A stretch of 64,000 nucleotides of DNA. Origin: Oncomelania hupensis (taxonomy: Eukaryota > Mollusca > Gastropoda > Littorinimorpha > Pomatiopsidae). Position numbers and translations under genes: made by a program. The notes under the pieces were generated by a model. That model saw only the letters and a list, made by a program, of their open reading frames with translations, was not told the DNA's origin and ran no database searches. Of this stretch, positions 10,101 through 23,658 are shown piece by piece (within the stretch, counting starts at the first letter, position 1; every line of letters begins with the position of its first letter). The DNA is taken from positions 49,565,595-49,629,594 of the forward strand of contig CM072515.1 of NCBI GenBank assembly GCA_036898135.1, written 5' to 3'.

Positions 10101-11110
10101 TGCCGCAGTGAATGTGTCTTGCCTATAAAGGAAAGACAGGTTTTCAACTGTGGATTTCACTTTTCCCTTTATAGGTTTGAACAATCTACAGTGGCAAGAT
10201 TGCTCATGACCCCAAGGGGTGGCGCTTGGGGAACAATAATGCTAAGAGAACATCTGGATCAGCATATCTGTACTTGCAAAACAAACAAACAAACAACGAA
10301 AAAAGCAAAACAATGTCCAGTGAGTCTGTGATACTCTTTGAGAAGTAGCGAGCGAGGCTAAGGCGAAAGGCGAAGCTAGCATACCTAGTGGTACTCGCGC
10401 AACACAACAAAATACACCGTGCATAAGGACGAATCAACTTTACTTTGGTTCCTAGCCATCAGCCAGGATATCCGGATAGGCTTCAATGAAGCCCTGTCTT
10501 GATTTGCTTGGGGCATACCGCAATACCTGCCTCTTGAGACCGATTCCTCACAATGATGGCCCACCGCTCCGACCATGCTACATTAGCTTAGATGCTTATT
10601 AGCGGGTTTTTAATGTGGTCTTTATAATATTAATGTTTATCCATTTTCTTAACTAGGCCTTTGTTTTGATTTTGGGCTGCTGTCTTCTACATTCGAAAAA
10701 TATTTTTGGAGCTTTTTGCAAGGACGCCTATCCTATTTCTCTCTAGTTTTTTTGTTTTAGGTCTATTTAATACGATGCCGATAATTTTAATTGTTAATTA
10801 ATTAATTAGTTAAATCGTTCATTCCTTCCTTCCTGCATCCATTCGTTTATTTATTAACCAGTATTCGACGATCTGATTTTAGACTAATTATTGAGTAGTC
10901 AGCATTCTTGTGCATCCACCCCCCTCTCCCCACACACACACACAAAACAAGGACCTCAGAAGAAATGGGTTAACGATACCAAGGTCGGTTTTGCAATTGG
11001 TCACAGCATGCAGTGATGAATGTTGCTTTCGTCCTGATCTTGGGGTGACACTCTCTTTATTGACATGAACCTGGTTCTTTTGGTTCAGCTGCATTCGCGT
11101 AGTTTGTTGT
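10101..11110. other. unassigned stretch
   Basis: No gene or repeat family recognised. A short CA run lies at 10930-10943. Confidence 0.45.
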
Positions 11111-11352
11111 ACAATACAATATAACTTTATTGTCTGATGTTTATCACATACAAACATTTGTCTTTGGCTCGTCGTCCTCAAGAAGCATGCAATTTATCCA
11201 TTTTATATACACAACCAGCAAGGACATATTCATTTCTAATGGCACAGCAGCAACCTTAAATTCCAATCAAATACAGACATACACGATCTAAACCCCACAT
11301 CAATAATAACTAATAATTTTGCATTCACGCAGAGAAAGTACACACACACAGT
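11111..11352 (-). mobile_element. 3' UTR fragment of the CR1-like element of 36.6 kb
   Basis: The reverse complement aligns base for base, with scattered differences, to 38770-38998, including GACGACGAGCCAAAGACAAA, CATCAGACAATAAAGTTATA and a terminal (ATTGT)n tail. It is a strongly 5'-truncated insertion of the same non-LTR family carrying only about 240 bp of 3' UTR. Confidence 0.85.
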
Positions 11353-12440
11353 ACTAGAAAATTACCTTAAACCCAGATCAACGTAACAAATCAAAACAAT
11401 CGCTTTTATTTCAAACAAAATGGTTACAAGCACAAACTTCGATACTGCTCATTTTTTTCACTCTTATTCTTTGTTTTTTTGTTCCTTCAAATTCTATCTC
11501 AATTTTGTTTTTGACGTCTTGACACTCGTTCACCGGTGGGTGAATCGAAATACCAGACTGATCAGACGTTTGACCTCTGGCCTTCTTCGTCTTTATAGAG
11601 GAACCGGGAGGGAAACGGGTGGTCCCTGGGGGTTCAGGTTAACGGAACCTCGACGGCCCATGCGCGTTTGATGTGACTGTGATTTACCTGCGAGTTAGTG
11701 GTACCCGCAGGTAAAAACCAACACCTCCCTATCCCTGACAAGCTTCTCAATGAGTTCTGACGGCAATGATTTTCATTTCGTTTGAATTCAGTCCGACGAC
11801 TAGGGTGGAACAAACACACCAACACATCAACCGTCTGCTGCTGTACATTCGGGTTTTGTTTCTTAGGAAATGTACGCAAATCAGACGAAAAGTGATGTGG
11901 ACCTCAAAGAGTATCCCACAGGCCAGTTTCCATGAATAAATAGGCGATGTTGACGCTAAGGCTAGTTGAGTGTCAGTGATCCATCAAGCATGTAGGAGGT
12001 GTGTAGACATAATTAGCATGCCCTTAACAGCCTCTCTGACAGGGGTTGGCGTCATTTTCGGGCCAACTACCTGTAAAACATTATTAACAGTCCGATACGA
12101 TAGAAGGGTCTATTGACCAGACGTAGAAGTAAAAGGCAACGGAATTACACTTTAAACCGTCGTTTTTCCCAGAAAATTCAGCTTGGGTGCATCAAGTGTG
12201 GATCCAGGGTGAATCCAAGGTGGAGCCATTATCCACAGCGTGGCTTTTTTCACTACACTGCTCGCCCGCAGTTCAGAAAACCTGGGTTTTAGTCTTTTAG
12301 TGATGGCCAGTTGTTTTTCCAGCGGTCGACTTTTCTTTAAACGGTGTTCAGCGTCTCTCTTTGTCCACTCGCGGTGCTTGTTTTGATTGTTTGTTTTTTT
12401 AATTGATGGGGAGGACAGGAAGGGGAGTGTAGGGTGTTGG
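11353..12440. other. unassigned stretch
   Basis: No coding region or repeat family recognised; short open frames lack domains. Confidence 0.45.
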
Positions 12441-12445
12441 TGGAG

Positions 12446-12515
12446 GTCGAATACGAATACGAATACGAAAACTTTATTATCTCAACAGGGAGAAATTCGG
12501 TTTATACTAAATAAC
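12446..12515 (-). mobile_element. non-LTR 3' terminus with (TATTCG)n tail
   Basis: CGAATACGAATACGAATACG is followed by AAAACTTTATTATCTCAACA and GGGAGAAATTCGG. Read on the minus strand this is a polyadenylation-like AATAAAGTTTT ending plus hexamer tail, a layout common for CR1-group elements. No coding part remains. Confidence 0.55.
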
Positions 12516-12905
12516 CCATTTTGTTGCCTATTCTGTAAAACATGGTTTGTGTGGCATAGTTATCTTTTCATTTTAACAAAACGTTTGTTTTAAAGCAACT
12601 CCGGGTTTCTGTTAAACATGCAGGTAACGAAGCTTACAAGTACACAACTGTCAGTCTGTGTGGTTCGGAGCTTTCTAGCAAGGGGCAGGACTGCCACGTT
12701 TTTGGCATCTAAAAAGCTTTGAGTTGGATCTCAATGTCTGCCAAAGCCTTGAGCTGCTCTTTGAGCTGGTAAGTGATCTGTAGGTTGCAGGAACAATTCG
12801 GAATGGAGGTTGCACTTTTATTATCCTCAAGATGAGCTCAAGTGTTTCTATGTGGACTCCTAGGTGCCATTCTTTGCATTTTAACGGGACATTTCAATTT
12901 TGAAC
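12516..12905. other. unassigned stretch
   Basis: No gene seen. The section 12710-12790 (GCCTTGAGCTGCTCTTTGAG) faintly resembles SINE/L2-type ends. Confidence 0.4.
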
Positions 12906-13008
12906 CCTTTTCTTCTCTCTCGCTCTCTCATCTTCCCCCCCCCCCCCCCCCCTTTATCCTCCTCTCCATCTCTTTCCCCACTCTCCTTCCTTGCTTTTCC
13001 CTTCTCGT

Positions 13009-13055
<47 letters not shown>

Positions 13056-13084
13056 CTCTCCTGTCTCTGTATCTGTTTATGTGT

Positions 13085-13148
<64 letters not shown>

Positions 13149-13165
13149 CTCTCGGTCTCTCTCAT
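12906..13165 (+). repeat. pyrimidine-rich tract, (TC)n with C run
   Basis: Contains a run of 16 C at about 12937-12952 and two long TC blocks (13010-13052 and 13090-13143). Confidence 0.95.
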
Positions 13166-13635
13166 TTAAACTCATTAAAAATCTCAGACATTAGTTCTCA
13201 ACACAACGGAACAGGTTGGCAGTTGGGAAGATTAAGGAGATTGCGAGAGGCTATGCGATCTCTCTGTTTTCTGATCCAGAACGGCCCAGCTTTAAAGACT
13301 TCATTCATTCCAGCAAATTTCAAAATACAGTAAAGAAATTCAACGATTTAACTTGGCAAAAGAATCCTTCTACTTTCTACAGTATTAGATCCCCCACCCC
13401 TCCTCCCTATTGTATTCCAAATCCAGTTAAGACTTCATGGTATTTGAAATCCAGTAATATTGTAATACAAAGTCACACTGTAATACTTTGTATTGTAAAA
13501 AGGAATCTAGTCACATTTGTATCGAATATACAGTCACATTGTAATAATAATGTTATAATACATAAGAAAGTCACATTGTACGTAGTCCACTATTTAATAT
13601 TTGATAGTCTTTTCGGATTTGTGTTGTAGCGTTAC
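13166..13635. other. unassigned stretch with degenerate AGTCACATTGTA repeats
   Basis: Between 13434 and 13585 the phrase AGTCACA(T/C)TGTAATA recurs about four times with spacers of 30-45 bp, a weak minisatellite. Otherwise nothing is recognised. Confidence 0.4.
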
Positions 13636-13697
13636 GTTGCTTTGTATTGTATTGCATTGAATTGTATTGTATTGCATTGAATTGTATTGTATTGTCC
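13636..13697 (+). repeat. (ATTGT)n / ATTGC pentanucleotide repeat
   Basis: Imperfect ATTGT units with ATTGC and ATTGA variants, the same motif as the tail of the CR1-like family. Confidence 0.8.
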
Positions 13698-13743
13698 ATT
13701 CGAAAGTCGAACAAGTGTGTGTTACTACATTCCTATAACTGTT

Positions 13744-14973
13744 GAATCATAGCTGACGAACAAGCAGGATTCAGGGCAGGGCGAAGTACTTCTGAGCAGA
13801 TTTTCAACCTCAGAATAATCTGTGAAAATACCTACAGCACCAAAAACATCTATATCATGTGTTTGTAGACTTCAAGAAAGTATTTGACCGAGTCTGGCAT
13901 GCAGCTCTGTGGGCAACCATGAGAGTGTACAACATCAGCCCTAACATTACTGAAGTCATCAAAAGCATGTATAACAAGGCTACCAGTGCAGTCCTCCACA
14001 ACAGCACCATCGGGAACTGGTTCAGAACAACAATCGGTGTGCGTCAAGGATGTCTATTCTCTCCAACACTCTTCAACATCTTCCTAGAGCGCATCATGTC
14101 AAATGCCCTTGCAGATAACGAAGGCACAGTCAGCATAAGGGATAGAGCAATCTCCAACCTCCGTTTTGCGGATGACATTGATCGATTAGCTGGAGAAGAA
14201 CAAGAACTTGAACAGCTGGTACAGAGGCTTGACACCATCGCAAAAAGCCTTAGGAATGGAACTAAGTGCAGATAAACCAAATTGATGACCAACATCAATG
14301 GCATGAACACGGGCATCAAAGTCCAAGACCAATCCCTCAACACAGTGCATAGCTTCAAATATTTAGGAGCCATTGTATCAAACAATGGGTTCCGACAGTA
14401 AGTCCTCTCCAGGATCGCACAAACAACTGCTGCCCTGACCAGGTTCATGCCCATTTGGAATGACAGGACCACCAAGATAGGGCTGTTGCGCACCCTTGTC
14501 ATCTCCATCTTCCTATACGCTTGCGAAATATGAACCCTCATAGCAGGCCTTCAACGAAGAATAAAAGCATGAAGATGAGGTTTCATTACAAAACATGATT
14601 ATTGCTTTAGAGAAGATTTCTGGTCATTTCCTATACCCAGAACATCACCAACGACGAAGTTCGACAGTCCACGCAAGCCAGTGGACAACTTGATGACCTG
14701 CTCACAGTAGGGAAGAAACAAAAACTCCGATGGTATGGACAGGTCACCAGAGTATCAGGCCTTGCAAAGACCATCATGCAAGGAACGGTTCAAGGAGACA
14801 GAAGAAGAGGGAGACAGAAAAAGATGTAGGAGGACAACACTCGAGAATGGACTGGCTTAACACTGAGCGAAGCCGTGAGGGTTGCTGAGGACAGAGAAAG
14901 ATGGACTATGCTGGTTAAACAATCACCTGTGGTGCTCCAACTTCTTTCGAGTTACGGGATAAGATAGGATAGG
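13744..14973 (+). mobile_element. RTE retrotransposon copy B, target-site duplication visible
   Basis: A 5'-truncated copy of the GGATA-tailed family. It starts within the RT fingers (IIADEQAGFRAGRST-like) and runs to the GGATAAGATAGGATAGG tail. The flanks carry the same ATAACTGTT: 13735-13743 on the left and 14974-14982 on the right. The duplication marks the copy as a single target-primed insertion, truncated at its 5' end on arrival. Confidence 0.88.
13760..14950 (+). pseudogene. RTE reverse transcriptase remnant (copy B)
   Basis: Same protein as in copy A, starting at the AGFRAGRST block. The longest intact piece (13859-14275) holds FVDFKKVFDRVWH, GVRQGCLFSPTLFN and the catalytic box LRFADDIDRLAGEEQ. 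Frames are lost around 13835, after 14240 and again near 14400 and 14520, where stops interrupt the FKYLGAIVS and WTL blocks. The C-terminal region is still recognisable at nucleotide level (LRWYGQVTR, KTIMQGTVQGDRRRGRQKK). No endonuclease is present. The divergence from copy A and the many breaks mark it as an old, inactive copy. Confidence 0.85.
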
Positions 14974-14982
14974 ATAACTGTT

Positions 14983-15635
14983 TTCCAACAAACAAGTTAT
15001 ACATTTATTTTATTGTAAATTTATTTGATGTAATTTATTGTTATGTTATTTTGTTTAATCTTTTTAATTTTGTTTAATTCTTTTTATTTTAAGAAATAAG
15101 ACAGATGAAATTTTTATTGGTCCAATATGTTTACATTGGGGAAAAAAACGTATTTCCAGACTTTGTAAACCACAAAGTATTACAAATCAAGAAGTGGCAG
15201 TCGACCGGTACCTTGAATAGTGACAAGTTACGATAAAATAACATTAACAATTATTGCAATTTTATTTTATTTCATTTTTGTTGTTTGATATCACAAAGAA
15301 CGAAGAGACGTACAATTAATACACAGAACTGAACTAAATCAACAAACAGGTCTTCGATGGGGTTTTATTTCTTCTTCAAACCTTTCTTTATTGTCAATCT
15401 ACGAAACTCATATTGTTGAAACGGGTTTTGGTTTTAGTGACTTTTTATACCAAAGCCCACGAAGAAAATACTGTTACATGTTGCATGAGTGTGGCTGTCG
15501 GGACTTCGATTCTTGTCTGAAGTTTAAACGGTACAAACAGTACAATGATAGTGTGAGTGTGATAATTATGTTAGGGTCGAGCTGGTTTCTGGGCTGGAGA
15601 GTGGGGCTCTTAAAAAAAGTAAAAAGTAAAACGCA
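14983..15635. other. unassigned AT-rich stretch
   Basis: AT-rich sequence (15000-15110 especially) without recognisable coding or repeat content. Confidence 0.45.
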
Positions 15636-15676
15636 CACACACCCACACACATCCACACACACACACACGCACACGT
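15636..15676 (+). repeat. (CA)n microsatellite
   Basis: Imperfect CA run with CCC interruptions; a purine-rich GAAGA block follows at 15730-15850. Confidence 0.9.
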
Positions 15677-15955
15677 ATTTTGAGTGGATACTTTATTTGT
15701 CCGGTACAGAAATTCCAATTTATCCTGAAGACAGAAGGAAGAAGAGAGAAGAAGGTGACAAGGCAAACGAAGGAAGATGAAAGATGAGGAGGAGATTATG
15801 CGAAAGACGATGAAGACGAAAAAGAAGAAGACTGTCAAGATCAAAGATTGAGGAAAGGTGAGGAATCTTTATCTGTATTTATATCATCGATATTTTTCTT
15901 CATATTTTAATCATTATGATCATCTATTTCTCCTCTTCCTCCTCCTTCTTGTTCA

Positions 15956-15960
15956 TCATT

Positions 15961-16022
<62 letters not shown>

Positions 16023-16190
16023 AATCATCATCATCATCGTCATCGTCATCGTCATCAACATCATCATCTTCATATTGTTGTTGTTGTTGTTGTTGTTCTT
16101 CTTCTTCTTCTTCTTCTTTCTTTTCTTTCTTCTTCTTCTTCTTCTTCTTCTTCTTCTTCTTCTTCTTCTTCTTCTTCTTCTTCTTCTTCT
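15956..16190 (+). repeat. compound microsatellite (ATC)n-(TTG)n-(TTC)n
   Basis: ATC units (15956-16065), TTG units (16076-16097) and TTC units (16098-16190) abut. The same ATC-TTG-TTC order recurs at 62931-63115. Confidence 0.95.
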
Positions 16191-18036
16191 CATTTTATTT
16201 TAATGTGATAATCGAAGAACAAAATAAATATATGGTCTTCTTGGAAAACAAAGTAAATTGTTACATTTTGTACTGATGTAGATCTACGTAGGAGTCCATT
16301 CATAATGCGCAGGAATTCCTCTGCTTCTTGTACTTGTTTCGTTCATTCAGTTCGGGGCTGCGTTTTTCTCTCCCTTGTTTAACACGGGAAAAGGCCTGAA
16401 CCCCGAGGCCATCGAGGGCGAGTCGGGGGCGCGAAGAAGCGCACATAGCAACATGTTTCGCCATCTCAAAGGACAAGGCAACGAGAAGATGGCAACAAAC
16501 CGCCAGCTTCTGAATCAACAGCCCCACCGAAAGGGCCCGCACCGCCGCGCAGATCTCGCGCTGTCACCGTCAACACGACAGTCATCTCTTACGGTGTGTG
16601 GCGACGGAGACAAAAGGGGAGCTCGTTTTCATTCAAAAAAACTGCATCGCTGCAGGGGGGGTGTGGGGGGGGAAGGCTAGGTTATATGATAGGGTTGGAT
16701 TGAGGAAGAGGGCAATTAGGTTGCGTATGTGGTCAGAAGAAGGAGAAGGATGGGAGAGTGACAAAAGAGGAAGGATGCTCAGCAAGTTTTCTTCAGTAGT
16801 ATGAAGTTGGCTGACCTCAAAGAATAACGTTAAGGTGGGGGAACCTCGACCGGAAGTGAACCTGTGAAACGAGTTTATCGTTTATTTAATAGGTAGATTG
16901 AAAAAGGAATGTTGGGTCTGCCACACTCAACGTTTTTTTAAAAACAATTTTGACGGTTACTATCAAAGCTGCACCACGAAGAAATGTGATTCAGAGCCAC
17001 CGTAGATCTGACTTATTACTAGGTTTTTGCAGTTCCTTTCGTTATGTTGTGGCGGTCTCTCACCCGTCCTCCTGTGCACCTTTAGACCTTTTTCTTCTAA
17101 AGTCTTATAGTAGTTGTAGCTTCTACCTTGCGTTTAAGTCTTTGCCAACCCATACCTCCTCCTCTTCCTCCTCCTCGTACTCCTCCTTTCCGTGGGAACC
17201 GCTGCACTGGAAGATTGTTGACCAAAACAAAGCCACAAGCACACAATCAGACACCTGAAGATGGGAAAATCCCAAACTGGCCTGTCCAGTACAGCATGGC
17301 AAGTCATACATAACCCACTTCCCGTTCGTCCCTTCATCCAACCAACACCCCTCTGACAAGCTTCAACTTTTTTTGGTTCTTCTTCTAAATTTCAACTGTT
17401 GTTTTATTTATTTATTGTTCATTCCCAAACGCCCAAACCCACTGTTCCTCATAGATTATTAAAGACATAAAATGTCTGTTTAATCCAAGGCTATAAACCT
17501 ACGTTCTTTGTTTCCCACGGCTCTGAGGGAACATGAACGTGCTACCTACCCCAGTCTCTTCTTCTTCTATTACTACTAAGAGGTGTGAGCCAGTCAGTCA
17601 GTCAGTCCTACTTAGGACACCAATAACTCGCGAACCGTTCGCCCGATCATGGTGTTATTTGGTACGTGCATGCATCTCTTGTGTTGCCACTTACCTGAAA
17701 AATTATGGGTTCGAATGCCAATCTTAAAACATTTGAACACATTGAAATTGTCCTGTTGTTGATTAAATCCCGTCACTCACTCAACGCTCTTCATCCCAGC
17801 AATAAAGTTCAATGCTCTCTTACACAGCCCACAGCTCTATGACGGTAGGACCAACTCGGGGCGCCACTTTCAACTGAAAACACTATCCATAGGCTAATAG
17901 AACGCTAATTTCGGACCAAAACAAGGCGAAAACAACACCCTGCAAATTTTCGAGTTAAACACAAGCGGACAAAAATGCAAAACAGAACAAAACAATGCGC
18001 AGCAGTCCACCCAGCAGCATTACCCTCCCCCTCCCC
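16191..18036. other. unassigned stretch, partly CpG-rich
   Basis: No gene recognised. The section 16330-16640 is clearly richer in G, C and CpG than its surroundings. A TCC-rich block lies at 17150-17190. Open frames at 16375-16680 and 16950-17258 have no recognised domain. Confidence 0.4.
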
Positions 18037-18039
18037 TCA

Positions 18040-18055
18040 GCCCCTCTTCTCTCTT

Positions 18056-18131
<76 letters not shown>

Positions 18132-18136
18132 CCTCC
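18040..18136 (+). repeat. (TC)n microsatellite
   Basis: About 45 TC units with two T insertions. Confidence 0.95.
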
Positions 18137-18504
18137 AACACGCATTTCCAGCGACCTTCAACATTCGTCTGGAATGCTTTGCCTCTCGTGACTTTGCAAT
18201 TAAGGGGACTTGTCGACACAAACTTTGACACCCTCAAAACGCACGACTCGCAATATTGGCCCAAAAAGAACTAAAGGAAGATTGCTAGGACAACAAGAGC
18301 GGGTCTTCCCTTTCCTCAAATAGACATTCTGAGGTGAGGCCTAACCAAGAAAATAAACAAGTAGAACAGAAAGAAGAAAAAAAATCAGAAAGACAGAAAG
18401 AAACAGGTTTGCTGAAATGGTCCCGTAGGTCCACTGAGCTCAGAGATTTGTGAGCTTTTTTCCCCCCTCTTAAAATTTAGCATCTGACATACGAGCTAGT
18501 ACAT
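18137..18504. other. unassigned stretch
   Basis: Nothing recognised. Confidence 0.45.
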
Positions 18505-18690
18505 TCTAGAGTGTTCCAGTGTATTGTATAGTTGTTCTTATAGCTAGAGACCTGCTCGAGGCGGTTGGCCCAAACAGGATGTAACTCAAGGCGCCAACTT
18601 GCTGCTTTGTGCGCATGGTCCTGCGCCCCAGACACCTGCACAGCTTTGGATGACCGGGGTGATATTGCAAAGAAAAACTTTCTGACAAGA
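18505..18690 (-). mobile_element. S1-related SINE fragment
   Basis: On the minus strand the phrases GACCATGCGCACAAAGCAGC and AAGTTGGCGCCTTGAGTTAC correspond to the middle of S1 (GCGCATGGTCTGACGCC and ACTCAAGCCGCC region at 20210-20260). It lies just upstream of RTE copy C. Confidence 0.5.
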
Positions 18691-18756
18691 CTCGATCCTC
18701 CGCAGTGGCTGTTTTCAGGTCTCCCTGTTTAGATTGGTGCTAAAAAGCTAAAGAGC

Positions 18757-19171
18757 GAAACATGGACCCTCACAGCAGATCTCCAACGAAGAATACAAAG
18801 CATGGAGATGAGGTGCAACAGAAGACTTCTGTGCATATCTTATACCCAGCACATCACCAACGACGAAGTCCGACAATCACACAAGCCATTGGACATCACG
18901 ATGACCAGCTCAGAGTGGTGAAAAAACGTAAACTCCGATGGTATGGCCCGTCACCACAACATCAGGTCTTGCAAAAACCATCCTGCAAGGCACAGTGCAA
19001 GGAGGTAAAAGAAGAGGGAGACCGAAAAAGAGGTGGGAGGACACCATTCGAGAATGGACTGGTTTGACACTGAGCGAAACAATCAGGGTTGCTGAGGACA
19101 GGGAAAGATGGAGTACGCTGGTTAAACGATCATCTGCGGTGCCCCTACGACCTCCGAGTTACGGGATATAA
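18757..19171 (+). pseudogene. RTE C-terminal coding remnant (copy C)
   Basis: In shifted frames the sequence encodes TWTLTADLQRRIQSMEMR and ITNDEVRQ, then in the frame open from 18938 GLAKTILQGTVQGG, RGRPKKRWEDTIREWTGL and AVPLRPPSYGI. This is the region downstream of the RT domain whose function is unclear in RTE elements. It keeps the GRPKKRWED motif that is frameshifted in copy A, so it shows the ancestral reading frame. At least one frameshift (about 18890-18940) separates the two halves. It is not a functional gene. Confidence 0.8.
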
Positions 19172-19201
19172 TAGGATAGGATAGGATAGGATAGGATAGG
19201 A
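18757..19201 (+). mobile_element. RTE copy C, 3' end with (GGATA)n tail
   Basis: A strongly 5'-truncated copy carrying only the C-terminal coding end and a (GGATA)n tail of about seven units (19165-19201). TAAAGAGC occurs at 18749-18756 and at 19202-19209, a likely target-site duplication of 8 bp. The RT catalytic core is absent. Confidence 0.85.
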
Positions 19202-19209
19202 TAAAGAGC

Positions 19210-20127
19210 TCACAGTTGTTTTCAATAATAACCTACACGAGACTGGTGGCTCCAATAAACATAATCGTGACATGACTTAAGAGGTAGAGAATTTATTCAC
19301 CAAGGAAAACGTTAAAGAAGATTTTTGGTGTGGAAAGGCGATAAGCTGTCGCGATCGACACAATGTCGCCACGCACCGACACCATTTTGTTTACACACAC
19401 ACGATTTCGACCATGAGTAGCTTTTTGAGCTGATACGTGCGTAATAAGAATAATCAAGTCACTTTACTTAGGACAAAAATTGAATCCTTTAAAATATTGT
19501 GTTGTGAAATGGTTTCTCGTTAAGATTTTGTAACGGAGGCTTAGTATTTATTGCACATGCAAGAACCAGAAGAATTGCGGGCTGTACCAAAGTGTAAGGC
19601 GAGCAACCTGGTCATCCATGACCTGAAGCTAATCCTTGGTTAACAGAAGAGCGTGCTTCAACCCATTTTTCTTGGGAGTCAACCACCTAGAGAAGTTATA
19701 CCCTCTAACCATTTTTTTTCTCCTCTATTTGGAGGGGGGATGGACGTAGGGTGTTGGGGGGAGGACTCCAAAGCTTTTCTGTGTGTGGGAGGGGGGTGGG
19801 GGTGGAGAGATAGTCGGTGTGGGGCCTGGATTGGGAGGACCACCCTTGGGCCTTTGGGAGTTCGTATTCCAGTTCACGTTCATACATCGTGCATTCATGC
19901 ATGATAAGAAAACATTTTCTTGGCGTTCATTGTGTACAAATGTTGTTTTGTTGATAGTGTAAACGAGGGTTCCAGTGCGAGAGGTTTCGTTGACTTTTGG
20001 CGAAACTGAATTCAGCTTAACATCCGCCTTGTTATTATATAAAACAAATGAAAAGTAAGTTTTCCTTTGCTCAAACCAACAGCTAAAGTTTGACTTTTCC
20101 ATTTACGTTATGACAGGGAGTGATTTA
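19210..20127. other. unassigned stretch
   Basis: No recognisable gene or repeat family. G-rich runs occur at 19732-19810. Confidence 0.45.
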
Positions 20128-20567
20128 TTAATTTTTTTATTTAATCGTTCTTATATAGCGCTTTTCCAGCTCAAGAGCTGCTCAAGGCGCTGGCCGATAC
20201 AGGATCTAACTCAAGCCGCCCGAGACGCCCACCCGCAGCCTTTGGGCGCATGGTCTGACGCCCGGACGACTGAGCACAATCCTGGGCAGCCAGGGATGGG
20301 GGAGAAGGACCAAAAGCATGCTGGGTGTGTTCTTGATACCGGGCACTCACCCGTCTAGGACATGAGCGTCAGGATCTGTAATGTACGGTATGATGGAATG
20401 TATGCGGCACAGACTAGACCTCGGTTTATACTCTCATCCGAAAGAGTAGGAAACGGGAGTAAAGTGTCTTTCCCAAGGACACAACACAATGCCCCGGCCT
20501 GGGCTCGAACCCGGGACCTTCAGATCCGCAAGCCAAAGCTCTACCATTAGGCCACCGTGACTCCCTG
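20128..20567 (-). mobile_element. tRNA-derived SINE (family S1), full-length copy
   Basis: On the minus strand the head begins GGGAGTCACGGTGGCCTAAT, with the A box TGGCCTAATGGTAGAGC (20539-20555) and the B box GGTTCGAGCCC (20502-20512), a good pol III promoter. The body includes CCTTGGGAAAGACACTTTAC and GAGTATAAACCGAGGTCTAG, and the 3' part is GCCAGCGCCTTGAGCAGCTC, AGCGCTATATAAG and an AT-rich tail. It is the reference copy for the fragments at 8388, 18505, 34182, 62454 and 63664. Confidence 0.85.
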
Positions 20568-20955
20568 TTTAACGGTACACCAATACGCTGTACAGATCCG
20601 TTGATGGGGAGTCGTCATTTTTTTTTAAAATTAGCGTTTCAGCCTGTCTGCCATGCAGTTCAGTAAGTCGAAGACTGCAAACAATAAATTATTTCAAACG
20701 CATGGACTTTTTGGAGTAAGAATTAATTTGTTTTAAATCGCTGACCATATTACTCTACACTTTTATAGCGCACAACTGGATACCAAGAAGACAAGGTTTG
20801 GGAGCAAACATCAACCAAAACACCGAGGGTTTGTTTCGGGTACTTAAGTTTCCTCCCTCCATATGGCCATTCAATAATGGTACTGGATGCAGTCGGTCTA
20901 AAACTTCAAATATAAAATTTGATTTCCTTTCCGTCTGCTAATAGTGACTTGACTT
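20568..20955. other. unassigned stretch
   Basis: Nothing recognised. Confidence 0.45.
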
Positions 20956-20957
20956 TA

Positions 20958-21078
20958 CACTACATGTTTCAATGAAGACTATGTGTTTGTTGGGTTTGTA
21001 GGTGTAAAATGTCAGCGTGTATGCTGGTTACAGATCGTTGCGCTTTGAGTCTATCTTAGGAATGATGGGCGTATAGCA
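20958..21078 (+). mobile_element. dispersed repeat S3 with (ATT)n tail
   Basis: The phrases TGTGTTTGTTG, TACAGATCGTTGCGCTTTGA and GGGCGTATAGCATC match 47325-47478 and the reverse complement of 39990-40125. The 3' end leads straight into (ATT)n, so the array at 21079-21225 looks like an expanded retroelement tail. Confidence 0.65.
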
Positions 21079-22236
<1,158 letters not shown>

Positions 22237-22239
22237 ATA

Positions 22240-22338
22240 ATTTTGTTGTTGTTGTTGTTGTTGTTTTTGCGTGCGTGTGTGTGTGTGCGAATGCGCGCGT
22301 GTGTGTGTGTGTGTGCGTGTGTGTGTGTGTGTGTGTAT
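22240..22338 (+). repeat. (TTG)n and (GT)n microsatellites
   Basis: TTG units (22243-22266) followed by imperfect GT units with CG interruptions (22268-22337). Confidence 0.9.
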
Positions 22339-22418
22339 CATCATCATAAGCATTAGTATCTTCATTATCTTCATCATCGTCATCATCGTCATCATCATCA
22401 TCAATCATCATCATCATT

Positions 22419-22472
<54 letters not shown>

Positions 22473-22638
22473 TTCTTCTTCTTCTTCTTCTTCTTCTTCT
22501 TCTGCTTCTTCTTCAGAATCACCGGAAGCATCAACATAATTATATCAAAGTATCATCATCATCATCATCACCATCATTATCGGTAGTATCATCATCAGAA
22601 GAATCATCGGTATGTTCATCCTCATCTTCATCATCGTC

Positions 22639-22682
<44 letters not shown>

Positions 22683-23189
22683 GGTCTAATAGTTCAGTTC
22701 ATAACTGTTGGTTGCCCATTATGATCATCATCAGCAGCATCATCATCATCAGCATCATCATCATCATTATCAGCAAGATCATAAACATCATCATCAGTAT
22801 CAGGAGCATCAGAAGCATCATCAGACGCATTATGAGAAACATCACCATTATTATCAGGAATATCATCATCAGAAGTATCGTCAGCATATTAATCATCACC
22901 AGTAGCACCACCAGAAGCATCATCAGAAGTATCGTCATCATAAAAAATGTAATCGTCATCAATATCATTGTTATCATCAGCATTAACATCTCTTTAAAAG
23001 CATCATTATCATTATTATTATCATCTTTATCATTAGCATCAGCAGTATCCTTAGAAATATTATTAGAAGCATCATCCGAGGCATTATCCTCCTTCTCATC
23101 CTCCTTCTCATCTTCTTCATCATCCTTATCATCATCGTCGTCGCCGTCAGTTTCATCACAAGCATCATCAAAGACATCATCATCTTCAT

Positions 23190-23370
23190 CAGAAATATCA
23201 TCATCAGATGTAGTCTCAGCATCATCAGAAATATCATCATCAGAATGTAGTCTCAGCATCATCAGAAATATCATCATCAGATGTAGTCTCAGCATCATCA
23301 GAAATATCATCATCAGATGTAGTCTCAGCATCATCAGAAATATCATCATCAGATGTAATCTCAGCATCAT
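23190..23370 (+). repeat. 36-bp tandem repeat, five copies
   Basis: CAGAAATATCATCATCAGAT followed by GTAGTCTCAGCATCAT repeats at 23190, 23226, 23263, 23299 and 23335. The second copy is 37 bp because of one inserted A. The fifth has GTAATC instead of GTAGTC. Confidence 0.92.
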
Positions 23371-23584
23371 CAGAAATATCATCAGAAGCATCATCATTAT
23401 TGTCATCATCATCCTCAGTACTGTGATCATCATGGTCTGATAGTTCACTTCATAAATTGTAATTAATCATTATCATCATCATCAGCAGCAGCAAAAGCAG
23501 TAGCAGCATCAGAAACATCATCATCAGATATATCATTAGTATCACGATAATCATATTTGAAGCTAAGGAGGCATCATCATCATT

Positions 23585-23658
<74 letters not shown>

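Noticed and set aside
20495..20567. Functional tRNA gene
   Set aside because: A and B boxes are good but the sequence is continuous with the S1 SINE body, copies of which occur elsewhere, and I saw no proper cloverleaf.
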